Assembly (NCBI GenBank): GCA_017643965.1
Contig: JAEPMM010000142.1
Coordinates: 1 to 8,018 of the forward strand
Direction: 5' to 3'
Source: Marinobacter sp.
Lineage (GTDB): Bacteria > Pseudomonadota > Gammaproteobacteria > Pseudomonadales > Oleiphilaceae
Length of the DNA: 8,018 nt
A program made the position numbers and the translations under genes. The notes under the pieces were generated by a model. It ran no database searches. It was not told the origin of the DNA and saw only the letters and a list, made by a program, of their open reading frames with translations. Position 1 is the stretch's first letter. Each line of letters begins with the position of its first letter. Below are positions 1-6,554 of the stretch, piece by piece.

Positions 1-1553
1 AGCGGCCCCATGGCAAAGCCGAATTTCTCGATGGCTTTGTCAATCTGCTGCACGCTGGCGCCTTCTTCCAGCATCAGCAGGGCTTCGCGCTGGTACTGGT
101 TGATCATGCGGTTGCCGATAAAGCCGTCGCACACGCCAGACACCACATCGGTCTTCTTGATCGCCTTGGCCAGCTTCATGGCGGTGGCCAGTACGTCCTT
201 GGCAGTCTTTTCACCACGCACCACTTCCAGCAGCTTCATGATGTTGGCCGGGCTGAAAAAGTGCAGGCCGATAACGTCTTGCGGGCGCTTGGTGAAGCTG
301 GCGATCTTGTTGCGATCCAGGGTGGAGGTGTTGGAGGCGAGGATGGCGCCTTGCTTGCATACTTGGTCCAGCTTCTCGAACACGGACTGCTTCACGCCCA
401 TTTCCTCGAACACGGCTTCAATCACCAGGTCGACGTCGCTCAGATCGTCATAGGTGAGGGAGGGCTTGAGCAGCGCGATTTTGGCTTTGGCTTTGTCCTC
501 GCTCATACGGCCTTTCTTGACCTGGCTTTCATAGACTTTCTGGATGGCGGCGACGCCACGCTCCAGACCTTCCTGCTTCATTTCCACCAGGGTTACCGGG
601 ATGCCGGCGTTGAGGAAGTTGATGCTGATGCCGGTGCCCATGGTGCCGCCACCGATCACGCCCACGCTCTTGATATCGCGAACCGGGGTGTCTGAGGGGA
701 CATCGGCAATCTTGCTGGTCAGGCGCTCAGAGAAGAACGCGTGGCGCAGGGCCCGGGATTCCGGCGTCTGCATCAGGTTGACGAACGCTTCGCGCTCCAC
801 CTCCATGCCCTTGTCGAACGGCAGGGTCACCGCCGCCTTCACGGCTTCAACACACTTCAGGGGGGCCGGGTAGTTCTTGGTCATGGCGCCGACGGTGTTC
901 TGGATAAACATGAAAAAGCCTTCCGGATTCGGGTGCTTGGCTTTCAGGTCACGCACTTTCTTCAGCGGCAGGTTCTCGCTGACAACCTTGGTGGCGTAGG
1001 CGATGGCGGCGTCCAGCAGCTCGCCGTCAACGATCTCGTCAAACAGCGCGCTGCCTTTGAACTGTTTTGCCGGCACCACGCTGCCGGAGACGATCATGTT
1101 CACCGCGTGCTCGGCACCGATCACCCGCGGCAGGCGCTGGGTACCGCCGGCACCGGGCAGCAGGCCGAGTTTTACTTCCGGCAGGGCAATCTGGGCATCC
1201 GGCCTGGCAATGCGGTAATGGCAACCCAGGGCCAGTTCCAGGCCACCACCCATGCAGGCACCGCTGATGGCCGCGATCACCGGCTTGCGGCTGCTTTCCA
1301 CGTAGTTGATCACGGTGTTCAGGTTGGGCTCGGCGGTGGCTTTGGCGCTGCCGAACTCGCTGATGTCGGCGCCGCCGGAGAAGGCACGGTCGGAACCGAT
1401 CAGCACCACGGCCTTTACCGCATCATCGGCTTCCGCCTTGCGGATGCCGTCGACAATACCCCGGCGCAGATCGAAGCCGAGGCCGTTGACCGGTGGATTG
1501 TCGAGGCGAATGACGGCGATGTTGCCGGTCACATCGTAATGGGCAGTACTCAT
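1..1553 (-). CDS. Enoyl-CoA hydratase / 3-hydroxyacyl-CoA dehydrogenase, multifunctional beta-oxidation enzyme (C-terminus cut by window edge)
   Basis: The reading frame is open from ATG 1553 to the left edge, giving 517 residues without a stop, so the C-terminus lies outside the window. Residues about 1-190 are a crotonase domain: an oxyanion-hole motif SGGADI (59-64), then GGGLE with Glu106 and PEVKLGLLPGAGGTQR with Glu126, matching the two catalytic glutamates of enoyl-CoA hydratases. Residues about 295-475 are the NAD-binding dehydrogenase domain, with the Rossmann motif G301-G-G-T-M-G306, His431 in HFFSP and Glu443, spaced as in the catalytic His/Glu pair of FadB. GFIGNR (477-482) opens the C-terminal 3HCDH domain. 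It should hydrate 2-enoyl-CoA and oxidise 3-hydroxyacyl-CoA in cytoplasmic beta-oxidation. The short N-terminus looks closer to the roughly 700-residue peroxisomal-type bifunctional enzymes than to E. coli FadB. A ribosome binding site AGGGAG (1566-1561) supports the start. Whether a thiolase gene follows cannot be seen. Family assignment is firm; substrate range is unknown. Confidence 0.95.
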   Translation of the reverse strand, partial: MSTAHYDVTGNIAVIRLDNPPVNGLGFDLRRGIVDGIRKAEADDAVKAVVLIGSDRAFSGGADISEFGSAKATAEPNLNTVINYVESSRKPVIAAISGACMGGGLELALGCHYRIARPDAQIALPEVKLGLLPGAGGTQRLPRVIGAEHAVNMIVSGSVVPAKQFKGSALFDEIVDGELLDAAIAYATKVVSENLPLKKVRDLKAKHPNPEGFFMFIQNTVGAMTKNYPAPLKCVEAVKAAVTLPFDKGMEVEREAFVNLMQTPESRALRHAFFSERLTSKIADVPSDTPVRDIKSVGVIGGGTMGTGISINFLNAGIPVTLVEMKQEGLERGVAAIQKVYESQVKKGRMSEDKAKAKIALLKPSLTYDDLSDVDLVIEAVFEEMGVKQSVFEKLDQVCKQGAILASNTSTLDRNKIASFTKRPQDVIGLHFFSPANIMKLLEVVRGEKTAKDVLATAMKLAKAIKKTDVVSGVCDGFIGNRMINQYQREALLMLEEGASVQQIDKAIEKFGFAMGP

Positions 1554-1560
1554 AGGGCAG

Positions 1561-1566
1561 CTCCCT
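1561..1566 (-). promoter_or_regulatory. Ribosome binding site of the beta-oxidation gene
   Basis: AGGGAG on the minus strand lies 7 bases before ATG 1553 and supports that start. Confidence 0.6.
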
Positions 1567-1614
1567 GTTATTGACATCGGGTTGAATCCGGATTGTGCAC
1601 AGACGCTGTATTGA

Positions 1615-1645
1615 ATTATCCATACACTGGTGTATTGTTTGTCCA
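1615..1645 (-). promoter_or_regulatory. Predicted promoter of the beta-oxidation gene
   Basis: On the minus strand TGGACA (1645-1640, 5 of 6 to the -35 consensus) is followed after 19 bases by GATAAT (1620-1615, 5 of 6 to the -10 consensus). The spacing is longer than the ideal 17, so this may be a weak promoter. The first palindrome (1622-1635) fills the spacer and the second overlaps the -35 box, so a protein bound to either should block RNA polymerase. Read by eye only. Confidence 0.45.
1622..1635. promoter_or_regulatory. Operator-like palindrome, copy 1
   Basis: ATACACTGGTGTAT is an inverted repeat of two 6-base arms around TG. It matches copy 2 at 12 of 14 positions and lies 23 bp from it, start to start. 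TetR-family dimers typically bind palindromes of this size in the divergent region beside their own gene, so the neighbouring TetR regulator is the likely ligand. It also sits between a possible plus-strand -35 TTGAAT (1611-1616) and -10 TATTGT (1633-1638), which would make the regulator autorepressed. Confidence 0.65.
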
Positions 1646-1658
1646 TACACTAATGTAT
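1645..1658. promoter_or_regulatory. Operator-like palindrome, copy 2
   Basis: ATACACTAATGTAT repeats copy 1 with two central changes. With one flanking base on each side (1644-1659) the arms CATACA/TGTATG are complementary around 4 central bases. It covers the end of the predicted -35 box of the leftward gene. The 23-bp offset is close to two helical turns, so two dimers could bind on nearly the same face of the DNA. Confidence 0.65.
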
Positions 1659-1747
1659 GTTTCAGGCGGGGTCAACGCTTTCAAACTTGTGGCCGCCGTT
1701 GATGTAGAATTCACACCCAATCGCCAGCAGCAGGACCAGAATCCAAT

Positions 1748-2380
1748 ATGACGGACGCCAAACCGCCGAAACGCTCGCGCCGCAAGACGCCGGAAAAAGC
1801 GCAACTGACCCGCGACGACTGGCTGGATGCTGCGGCCGGGGAGATTGCCGCGGGCGGATTCGGCCACCTGCGGGTACTGACGCTGGCCAAGAAGCTTGGC
1901 GTTACCCGCGGCAGTTTCTACTGGCATTTCAAGGATCATGAGGATCTGGTGGTCAGCTTTCTCGATCGCTGGCGGGACCGCCGCCTTCACGAACTGCAGT
2001 ATTGGAAGCCCAAAGGCGGGGATGTGGAAACCGAGCTGCGGCAGATTCTGGAGTTGCTGCTGACCGATGCCTCCCGCAACATCCGGCGCCTGCAGGTGGA
2101 ACTGGCGGTGCGGGATTTTGCCCGCCGAAACGACTACGCTGCGGACCTGGTCACCGAAGTGGATGAGGCGCGGATCAGTCAGAACTGTGAGCTCTATGAA
2201 CGGCTCAGCAGCAATCCCCAGCGCATCCGTGACCTGTCTCTGCTGATGTACGTGGCCACCATCGGATCCCAGGTGGTACTCACCGGCAAGAAGGGTGACG
2301 CTGAAACCATTCGTCGGGTGGAAGACCTGATGGCGCGGGTGGCACTGGGTCAGCGTGATGATGAGCGTGATGGCAACTAG
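1748..2380 (+). CDS. TetR/AcrR-family transcriptional regulator
   Basis: This 210-residue protein has the usual TetR length and layout. A basic N-terminal tail (residues 7-13) precedes an N-terminal DNA-binding domain. The helix-turn-helix at about 41-62 reads L-x-x-L-A-K-K-L-G-V-T-R-G-S-F-Y-W-H-F, followed by K-D-H-E-D-L, which is the classic TetR_N signature. The helical C-terminal part (about 85-200) should form the dimer and ligand pocket and is not conserved enough to name the ligand. ATG 1748 has only a weak ribosome binding site (AGGA at 1732-1735). The gene diverges from the beta-oxidation gene across two matching palindromes, so it probably represses that gene and itself, with an acyl-CoA or related lipid as a plausible inducer. 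That role is inference from position. The 3' end overlaps the next gene by about 23 bp. Confidence 0.93.
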   Translation: MTDAKPPKRSRRKTPEKAQLTRDDWLDAAAGEIAAGGFGHLRVLTLAKKLGVTRGSFYWHFKDHEDLVVSFLDRWRDRRLHELQYWKPKGGDVETELRQILELLLTDASRNIRRLQVELAVRDFARRNDYAADLVTEVDEARISQNCELYERLSSNPQRIRDLSLLMYVATIGSQVVLTGKKGDAETIRRVEDLMARVALGQRDDERDGN

Positions 2381-3173
2381 AGGCCTGGCTCTGCTGGTGC
2401 TCGGGCTCTGCGCCACAGCCGTGGGCGCAACCGGGTCTGCCTGCCTGGACAGCGCCAAAACCGAACTTGAGGCGCTGTACTGCAAAGTGGTCAGTGAAGG
2501 GCAGGGAGCGGGGCTGCCTTCGCCCACCGATTTCAAACGCAACGACCCGGCGGTGCAGGCGCTGCTGCTGCGTCGTCCTGCTGCTCGTCTTGGCCTTGAC
2601 GTGCCGGAGGTCAACGGCACGTCGACGACGCCGGCGCCCGTGCAAGCAGAACCAGCCGCTGCGGAACCGGCAGAACGACCCGATCCGGCCCGCCAACTGA
2701 GCGGCTGCCGGCTGGAGGGCCAGCGCATTAACTGCCCGCAGCGCCGTTTTGAACTGGCGATGAATCAGCCCAACAGTAACCTGGCAACGGGTGTGCTGGG
2801 GCCGGACAATCGTCTCGGCCTTACCCCGTTTGCCGGTAACCGCAGTGACGAGGAAGCGGTGCGGCGCTATTTGTCAGACGCGTACGATCGCTACATACCG
2901 AAGATGGTGGAGATCGGCCTTGGTGCCAACACCATGAGCTTCACCGCTTTTCATCATGCCTTTCACACCACCGAAGACGCGGGTGTCGACTTTGCCCGGC
3001 GTATGGAACAGACCTTCTCCCTGCTCAAACAGGACAAAAAAACCCTCGCAGTCAAAGCCCGCTATCACGACAACCTGCCACAGGATCTGTCCCTGTGTGA
3101 GGTGATCAATGCCGACATCATCGTATGCGACGATGTCGGCACCAACTGGGTGTTTGTCGCGCCGTCCCGATAG
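2358..3173 (+). CDS. Exported protein of unknown function with three cysteine pairs
   Basis: I do not recognise this family. From ATG 2358 it is 271 residues. The start is uncertain: GTG 2355 and ATGs at 2358, 2361 and 2370 are in frame, none has a clear ribosome binding site, and all keep the signal sequence. A hydrophobic stretch (L-A-L-L-V-L-G-L) followed by A-V-G-A suggests signal peptidase I cleavage near residue 24, so it is probably periplasmic. The bases before the first mature cysteine (G-S-A-C) do not form a good lipobox. The mature part has six cysteines at about 29, 42, 117, 126, 247 and 257, spaced as three close pairs, compatible with disulfides. A Pro/Ala/Glu-rich linker (about 90-112) separates the N-terminal part from a folded C-terminal part. 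The start lies inside the end of the TetR gene, so translational coupling and shared regulation are likely. Confidence 0.8.
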   Translation: MMSVMATRGLALLVLGLCATAVGATGSACLDSAKTELEALYCKVVSEGQGAGLPSPTDFKRNDPAVQALLLRRPAARLGLDVPEVNGTSTTPAPVQAEPAAAEPAERPDPARQLSGCRLEGQRINCPQRRFELAMNQPNSNLATGVLGPDNRLGLTPFAGNRSDEEAVRRYLSDAYDRYIPKMVEIGLGANTMSFTAFHHAFHTTEDAGVDFARRMEQTFSLLKQDKKTLAVKARYHDNLPQDLSLCEVINADIIVCDDVGTNWVFVAPSR

Positions 3174-3178
3174 CCCCC

Positions 3179-4087
3179 TTACAGGATGCCCTCCGGTCGG
3201 CCCAGATCCCGCAATACGGTCTCCATAACCATGGGGCTCCACAGCAGGCGATGATGGCCCAGGCCCTGGGTGCGCAAGAGGGTGGCGTTTTCCCAGTTGT
3301 GGTAGATGCGTTCACTCTCCTGCGGCGAAATGGAATTGTCGTCGTCATCGATCACGATCAGCCCGCGCTGGGTGAGTGACGGTGACAGGGCTTCCAGGTC
3401 CAGCTGCTCCCAGACCGAGTGGCCGAAACGCTCCTCCATCAGTCGCAAGTGCACGCCGAGCACCTGCGGGCTCAGTCCCAGTTGCCGGCCGAGACCGCGC
3501 ATCACCGCGCTCAGGCTGACCGGGGGTGCCAGCATGGCCAGATAGTTCGGCTGCAGGCCGTCAGCGATGGCCCGGGCCACAGCGATACAGCCCATGGAGT
3601 GGGCCAGAATGCCGTGAACCTGCCCCACACTGGCGGCTACTTTCAGGATCACCTCTGCCATATCGAACAGGTTGGTGCTGTCGCCTTGGGCGCGACCGTG
3701 GGCCGGGGCATCGAACAGCACCACGCGATAGCCGGACTCCACCAGCGGGCTCACCCAGGCGCCATATTGTATGCCGGCGCCGGCCCAGCCGTGCATGCCC
3801 AGCACCACCGGTCCCTGGCCCCAGGAATACATCGGGATGGTGTTGCTGCCGTGATGAAGCTGGGTGTGGCTGTCGGCGCAGTCCAGCAGGTATTCGTAGC
3901 GCGACGGCATGGGCAGACGGGACGGCTTGAGAGACATGTGATGCACCAGCCGGCCCGCCTTCTCCGGCGACACCCGGGCATACAGCTGCAGTGCCAGCCG
4001 GGTGGCTGAAAGCCCGACATGGCGGGTGGGTTGGCGTGCTGGTGGGCGCTGAAAATTCTCGAAATGGGCGTTCAGTTGTGAGGTCAT
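3179..4087 (-). CDS. Alpha/beta-fold hydrolase
   Basis: A 302-residue alpha/beta hydrolase, probably a cytoplasmic esterase or lipase-like enzyme; no signal peptide is seen. Residues about 93-300 carry the fold. MHGWAGAG (98-105) is the HG oxyanion-hole motif, F-D-A-P-A-H-G (125-131) is the conserved strand-4 loop, and AHSMG (162-166) holds the nucleophile Ser164. An aspartate in the D247-D250 run and His278 in GLGHH complete the expected triad. The elbow has Ala where the textbook G-x-S-x-G has its first Gly, a variant found in active members. The first 90 residues are a family-specific N-terminal region without a recognised motif. Minus-strand AGAAGGA (4102-4096) lies 8 bases before ATG 4087 and fixes the start. 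It ends 5 bp from the stop of the convergent exported-protein gene and diverges from a GlxA-type regulator that probably controls it. The substrate cannot be told. Confidence 0.92.
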   Translation of the reverse strand: MTSQLNAHFENFQRPPARQPTRHVGLSATRLALQLYARVSPEKAGRLVHHMSLKPSRLPMPSRYEYLLDCADSHTQLHHGSNTIPMYSWGQGPVVLGMHGWAGAGIQYGAWVSPLVESGYRVVLFDAPAHGRAQGDSTNLFDMAEVILKVAASVGQVHGILAHSMGCIAVARAIADGLQPNYLAMLAPPVSLSAVMRGLGRQLGLSPQVLGVHLRLMEERFGHSVWEQLDLEALSPSLTQRGLIVIDDDDNSISPQESERIYHNWENATLLRTQGLGHHRLLWSPMVMETVLRDLGRPEGIL

Positions 4088-4095
4088 GGTGAAAG

Positions 4096-4102
4096 TCCTT
4101 CT
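4096..4102 (-). promoter_or_regulatory. Ribosome binding site of the alpha/beta hydrolase
   Basis: AGAAGGA on the minus strand, 8 bases before ATG 4087, is close to the ideal Shine-Dalgarno sequence and spacing. Confidence 0.7.
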
Positions 4103-4156
4103 TCCTGCATTGGTGATGACAGGTTCAGATTAGGACTTGCCGGCGGCCAGCAGGAG

Positions 4157-4170
4157 TGTCATATTTGACA
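4157..4170. promoter_or_regulatory. Palindrome in the divergent hydrolase/GlxA-regulator region
   Basis: TGTCATATTTGACA consists of 5-base complementary arms around TATT in the 109-bp gap between the divergent genes. Its right arm contains a perfect TTGACA (4165-4170), but no -10 box is seen 16-18 bases further on. TATAAA (4171-4176) directly next to it could be the -10 of an activator-dependent promoter for the regulator gene. The site may bind the AraC-type regulator or another dimer. Function is inferred from position and symmetry only. Confidence 0.45.
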
Positions 4171-4196
4171 TATAAAGTGCGAAAAGAGCCATTGCC

Positions 4197-5219
4197 ATGT
4201 TTACCATCGCGATCGTTGCGTTACCCGACTGCCATGCCTCCGGTGTGCACGGCGTGATGGACTTTTTCACCGTGGCCAATTATTGCGGCCGCAGTCCCGC
4301 GGGGCGCAGCGAGCCTCTGTTCAATTGCCAGGTGGTCACGGTGGATGATCAGCCGGTGCGTGGGTACAGCGGTGCGGTGGTCACGCCCACGGCCAAGCGG
4401 GAGAGTTTGCATGCGGATCTGATTGTAGTGGGGTCCTCGGTTGAGGCCGCCGTAGGTGAGGACCGGCTTGAGCAAACCCTGGCGCCGTCGAGGCCCCTGC
4501 ACGGCTGGCTGCGGAGCGCGCTGGAGCGGGGCGCGGTGCTGGCCAGTGTCTGCACTGGCAGCTTTGTGCTGGCGGAGGCCGGCTTGCTGGACGATCAGGT
4601 CGCGACCACCCACTGGCGCGCCGCACCGCTGTTCCGCCGTCGCTATCCGCACCTGCGTCTGGAGGAGGAGCATCTGGTGGTGGACAACGGTCAGGTGATC
4701 TGTGCCGGTGGCGCCACCGCGTTCGTGGATTTGTGCAGTTATCTGGTGGAGCGGTTCGCCTCCCCGGCCGTGGCGCTGGCGTGCAGCAAGCTGCTGGTGT
4801 TGGACGGCCGGCGTACGGAGCAAACACCCTACATGGCGTTCTACAGCCAGAAAGCCCATCAGGATGGGGCCATTCGCAAGGCGCAGGGCTGGCTTGAACA
4901 GCACTACGCCGAGGCGCTGACCATCGACGATGTGGCCGCCGTGGCCGGGCTGGGTCCCCGCACTTTCAAGCGGCGCTTCAAGGACGCCACCGGGGAAACG
5001 CCCCTCGGCTATCTGCAGCATTTGCGGATCGAGGCGGCCAAGCACTTGCTGGAATCCAGCCGTGAACAGACCGCGCGGATTATCTGGAGCGTGGGCTATG
5101 AAGACGCCAGTTCGTTCCGGCGGCTGTTCAAGCGCACCGTGGGCTGTACCATGGAGCAGTACCGCAAACGGTTCAGTTATGTGTCGCCGGTGGAGGCCCA
5201 CAGCCTGTCCACCGGCTAG
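4197..5219 (+). CDS. GlxA-family transcriptional regulator (DJ-1/PfpI-like domain plus AraC-type HTH)
   Basis: A 340-residue two-domain regulator of the usual length for this family. Residues about 1-190 form a DJ-1/PfpI (class I glutamine amidotransferase-like) domain: it starts with a beta strand at 2-8, L-I-V-V-G at 75-79, the elbow V-C-T-G-S-F with Cys119, and T-T-H-W with His139. In this family the domain is thought to sense ligands rather than catalyse. Residues about 225-326 are an AraC/XylS DNA-binding domain with two helix-turn-helix units, at about 242-262 and 291-312, including the typical I-W-S-V-G-Y-E-D-A-S-S-F-R-R-L-F-K-R. ATG 4197 has a weak AGAG (4185-4188) upstream. Known members control catabolism of small nitrogen compounds or similar, but no such pathway is in this window. 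The divergent alpha/beta hydrolase is the best candidate target. Family call is firm; the effector is unknown. Confidence 0.95.
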   Translation: MFTIAIVALPDCHASGVHGVMDFFTVANYCGRSPAGRSEPLFNCQVVTVDDQPVRGYSGAVVTPTAKRESLHADLIVVGSSVEAAVGEDRLEQTLAPSRPLHGWLRSALERGAVLASVCTGSFVLAEAGLLDDQVATTHWRAAPLFRRRYPHLRLEEEHLVVDNGQVICAGGATAFVDLCSYLVERFASPAVALACSKLLVLDGRRTEQTPYMAFYSQKAHQDGAIRKAQGWLEQHYAEALTIDDVAAVAGLGPRTFKRRFKDATGETPLGYLQHLRIEAAKHLLESSREQTARIIWSVGYEDASSFRRLFKRTVGCTMEQYRKRFSYVSPVEAHSLSTG

Positions 5220-5303
5220 CCCCGGATACGTTCAGTCCCTTACGGCGTTCGGGCACCGCTGCCGCTATGCTGTACCGCTTTGATCTCTGGCCGGATGTTC
5301 CGA

Positions 5304-5927
5304 ATGATTGACGTGTTTTTCAGTACCTACATCAGCAGTACCATTCGCTTCCTGTTCCTGCTGGCGCCGTTCTTTGTGGTGACCATGTTCCTGGCTCTGA
5401 CCCGGGGCTTGCCGGTGTCGGAGAAGAACTCGATTATTCGCCGCTCCACGGTGTCTGCCCTGATTCTGGGGCTGGTGCTGTTCTTTGCCGGCCCGCTGTT
5501 GTTCGGCGCCATTGGCATCACCCTGAACTCGTTCCGCATCGGTGCCGGCAGCCTGCTGTTTCTGACCGCCATCAGCCTGGTCACCAATGGTACCCGCAAC
5601 CATGCCACCGGTCTGCCGGAAGAGGATCGGGATGATATCGCCGTGGTGCCGCTGGCGATCCCGGTGATGATCGGTCCGGCCACCATCGGTGCGATTCTGG
5701 TCTACGGGGCCGAACTCAAGGCGGTGCCGGAAGTGGCTGGAGGGCTGCTCGGTCTGGTGTCCGGGCTGCTGATTCTGGCGATTCTGTTGCGGTTGTCGGG
5801 GTATCTGGAGAAAGTGCTCGGCAAAACCGGCCTGAATATCCTGTCCAAGATCAGCGGGTTGATTCTGTCGGCCATGGCCGCTGAAATTGTGCTGACCGGT
5901 ATTGCGGGTTTTATGGCCGCGACCTAG
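5304..5927 (+). CDS. MarC-family integral membrane protein
   Basis: A 207-residue, very hydrophobic inner-membrane protein matching the MarC (UPF0056) family in length and pattern. About six membrane segments are visible, near residues 13-33, 49-70, 76-94, 113-135, 146-164 and 182-204. The diagnostic motif V-P-L-A-I-P-V-M-I-G-P-A-T-I lies at 115-128, after the acidic loop L-P-E-E-D-R-D-D. In the first half, where E. coli MarC and YhgN have an Asn/Asp-Pro motif, this protein has L-A-P-F-F, so it belongs to a divergent subgroup. The family's function is not settled; the old link to multiple antibiotic resistance was not upheld. Start choice: ATG 5304 fits the family N-terminus; ATG 5295 and TTG 5280 are in frame but have no better ribosome binding site. 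It is 84 bp after the regulator and 51 bp before the ChaC gene. Confidence 0.88.
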   Translation: MIDVFFSTYISSTIRFLFLLAPFFVVTMFLALTRGLPVSEKNSIIRRSTVSALILGLVLFFAGPLLFGAIGITLNSFRIGAGSLLFLTAISLVTNGTRNHATGLPEEDRDDIAVVPLAIPVMIGPATIGAILVYGAELKAVPEVAGGLLGLVSGLLILAILLRLSGYLEKVLGKTGLNILSKISGLILSAMAAEIVLTGIAGFMAAT

Positions 5928-5967
5928 ATAGAGTAATAGAGTCACCACCGGTTTGCCCAATCCCACC

Positions 5968-5973
5968 AGGAGG
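5968..5973 (+). promoter_or_regulatory. Ribosome binding site of the ChaC-like gene
   Basis: AGGAGG, a full-consensus Shine-Dalgarno sequence, lies 5 bases before ATG 5979. It is the strongest ribosome binding site in the window. Confidence 0.75.
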
Positions 5974-5978
5974 CCGCT

Positions 5979-6554
5979 ATGGCTGCCAATACCATTGAAC
6001 TGAACCGTCGTCGTCATAATTTTGAGGGCGTGGAGTCGATCTGGTTGTTCGGGTATGGCTCGCTGATCTACAAGGTGGATTTCCCCTTTCTGGAGCAGCG
6101 CCCGGCGTCGATTGATGGCTGGGTCCGGCGGTTCTGGCAGGGCTCACACGACCATCGCGGTACGCCCGAGGCGCCGGGCCGAGTCGTCACACTGATCCAG
6201 AAATCCGGTGCTGTCTGCAAGGGCATGGCCTATCGGGTTTCTCCCGCCGTGTTTGAGCATCTGGACCATCGTGAGAAAAACGGGTATCTGAGATTGAGCG
6301 TCCGGTTGACGTTCGATGACGGCAGTCAAAGTGACGGCCTCGTCTACATCGCCACCGAGGACAACGAGGCTTTTCTCGGTGCAGCAGCGGACGTTGATAT
6401 CGCACGCCAGATTGCCCGAGCCGTCGGCCCGAGCGGGCCCAATTCCGAGTACCTCTTTCGCCTCGCGGATTCGCTCAGAAGGCTGGGCGACCACTGCTCT
6501 CACACCTTCGCCATTGAATCTTGTCTGCAATCTATCGGGAAAAACGACATCTGA
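5979..6554 (+). CDS. ChaC-like gamma-glutamylcyclotransferase
   Basis: A 191-residue cytoplasmic enzyme of the ChaC family, which cleaves gamma-glutamyl peptides, mainly glutathione, to 5-oxoproline and a dipeptide such as Cys-Gly. The substrate-binding motif F-G-Y-G-S-L-I is at 24-30 near the N-terminus, as in all members. W-V-R-R-F-W-Q-G-S (48-56), G-T-P-E-A-P-G-R (61-68) and L-D-H-R-E-K-N-G-Y (95-103) follow in family order. Glu99 in the REKNGY segment is the expected catalytic acid. The C-terminal half carries the usual Y-I-A and G-P-S-G-x-N-x-E-Y-L blocks (near residues 124 and 150-160). All expected blocks are present, so it is probably active. It starts with AGGAGG 5 bases upstream and may be co-transcribed with the MarC-like gene 51 bp before, with no functional link known. 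The name chaC would imply E. coli orthology, which I cannot test here. Confidence 0.92.
   Translation: MAANTIELNRRRHNFEGVESIWLFGYGSLIYKVDFPFLEQRPASIDGWVRRFWQGSHDHRGTPEAPGRVVTLIQKSGAVCKGMAYRVSPAVFEHLDHREKNGYLRLSVRLTFDDGSQSDGLVYIATEDNEAFLGAAADVDIARQIARAVGPSGPNSEYLFRLADSLRRLGDHCSHTFAIESCLQSIGKNDI

Noticed and set aside
1554..1566. AGGG/CCCT inverted repeat that could hide the ribosome binding site of the beta-oxidation gene
   Set aside because: A 4-bp stem with a 5-base loop is too weak to support translational control.
741..1574. A 277-codon open frame on the plus strand opposite the beta-oxidation gene
   Set aside because: The minus strand here encodes intact crotonase and dehydrogenase motifs. 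The plus-strand product is His/Gly/Ala-rich without a domain.
1571..1576. A perfect TTGACA on the plus strand as -35 box for the TetR gene
   Set aside because: No acceptable -10 box lies 16-18 bases downstream, and TTGAAT (1611-1616) with TATTGT (1633-1638) fits better.
1616..2728. A 370-codon open frame on the minus strand across the TetR gene and the divergent promoter region
   Set aside because: It is antisense to two well-supported genes, runs through the intergenic operators, has low-complexity composition and no recognisable domain. It is a by-product of high GC content.
4221..5201. A 326-codon open frame on the minus strand opposite the GlxA-type regulator
   Set aside because: It mirrors the regulator gene almost exactly and its product is His/Gln/Arg-rich low complexity. 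The plus-strand product has clear DJ-1 and AraC domains.
5280..5303. TTG 5280 as start of the MarC-like gene
   Set aside because: It only adds 8 residues before the membrane helices, has no better ribosome binding site, and the family normally begins close to ATG 5304.
5928..5942. Direct repeat ATAGAGT twice between the MarC and ChaC genes
   Set aside because: Two 7-base copies are too short to mean anything without conservation or a binding partner.
5265..6017. A 250-codon Gln/His/Arg-rich open frame on the minus strand opposite the MarC gene
   Set aside because: The composition is what antisense of hydrophobic membrane-protein codons gives. It has no domain and crosses into the ChaC gene.
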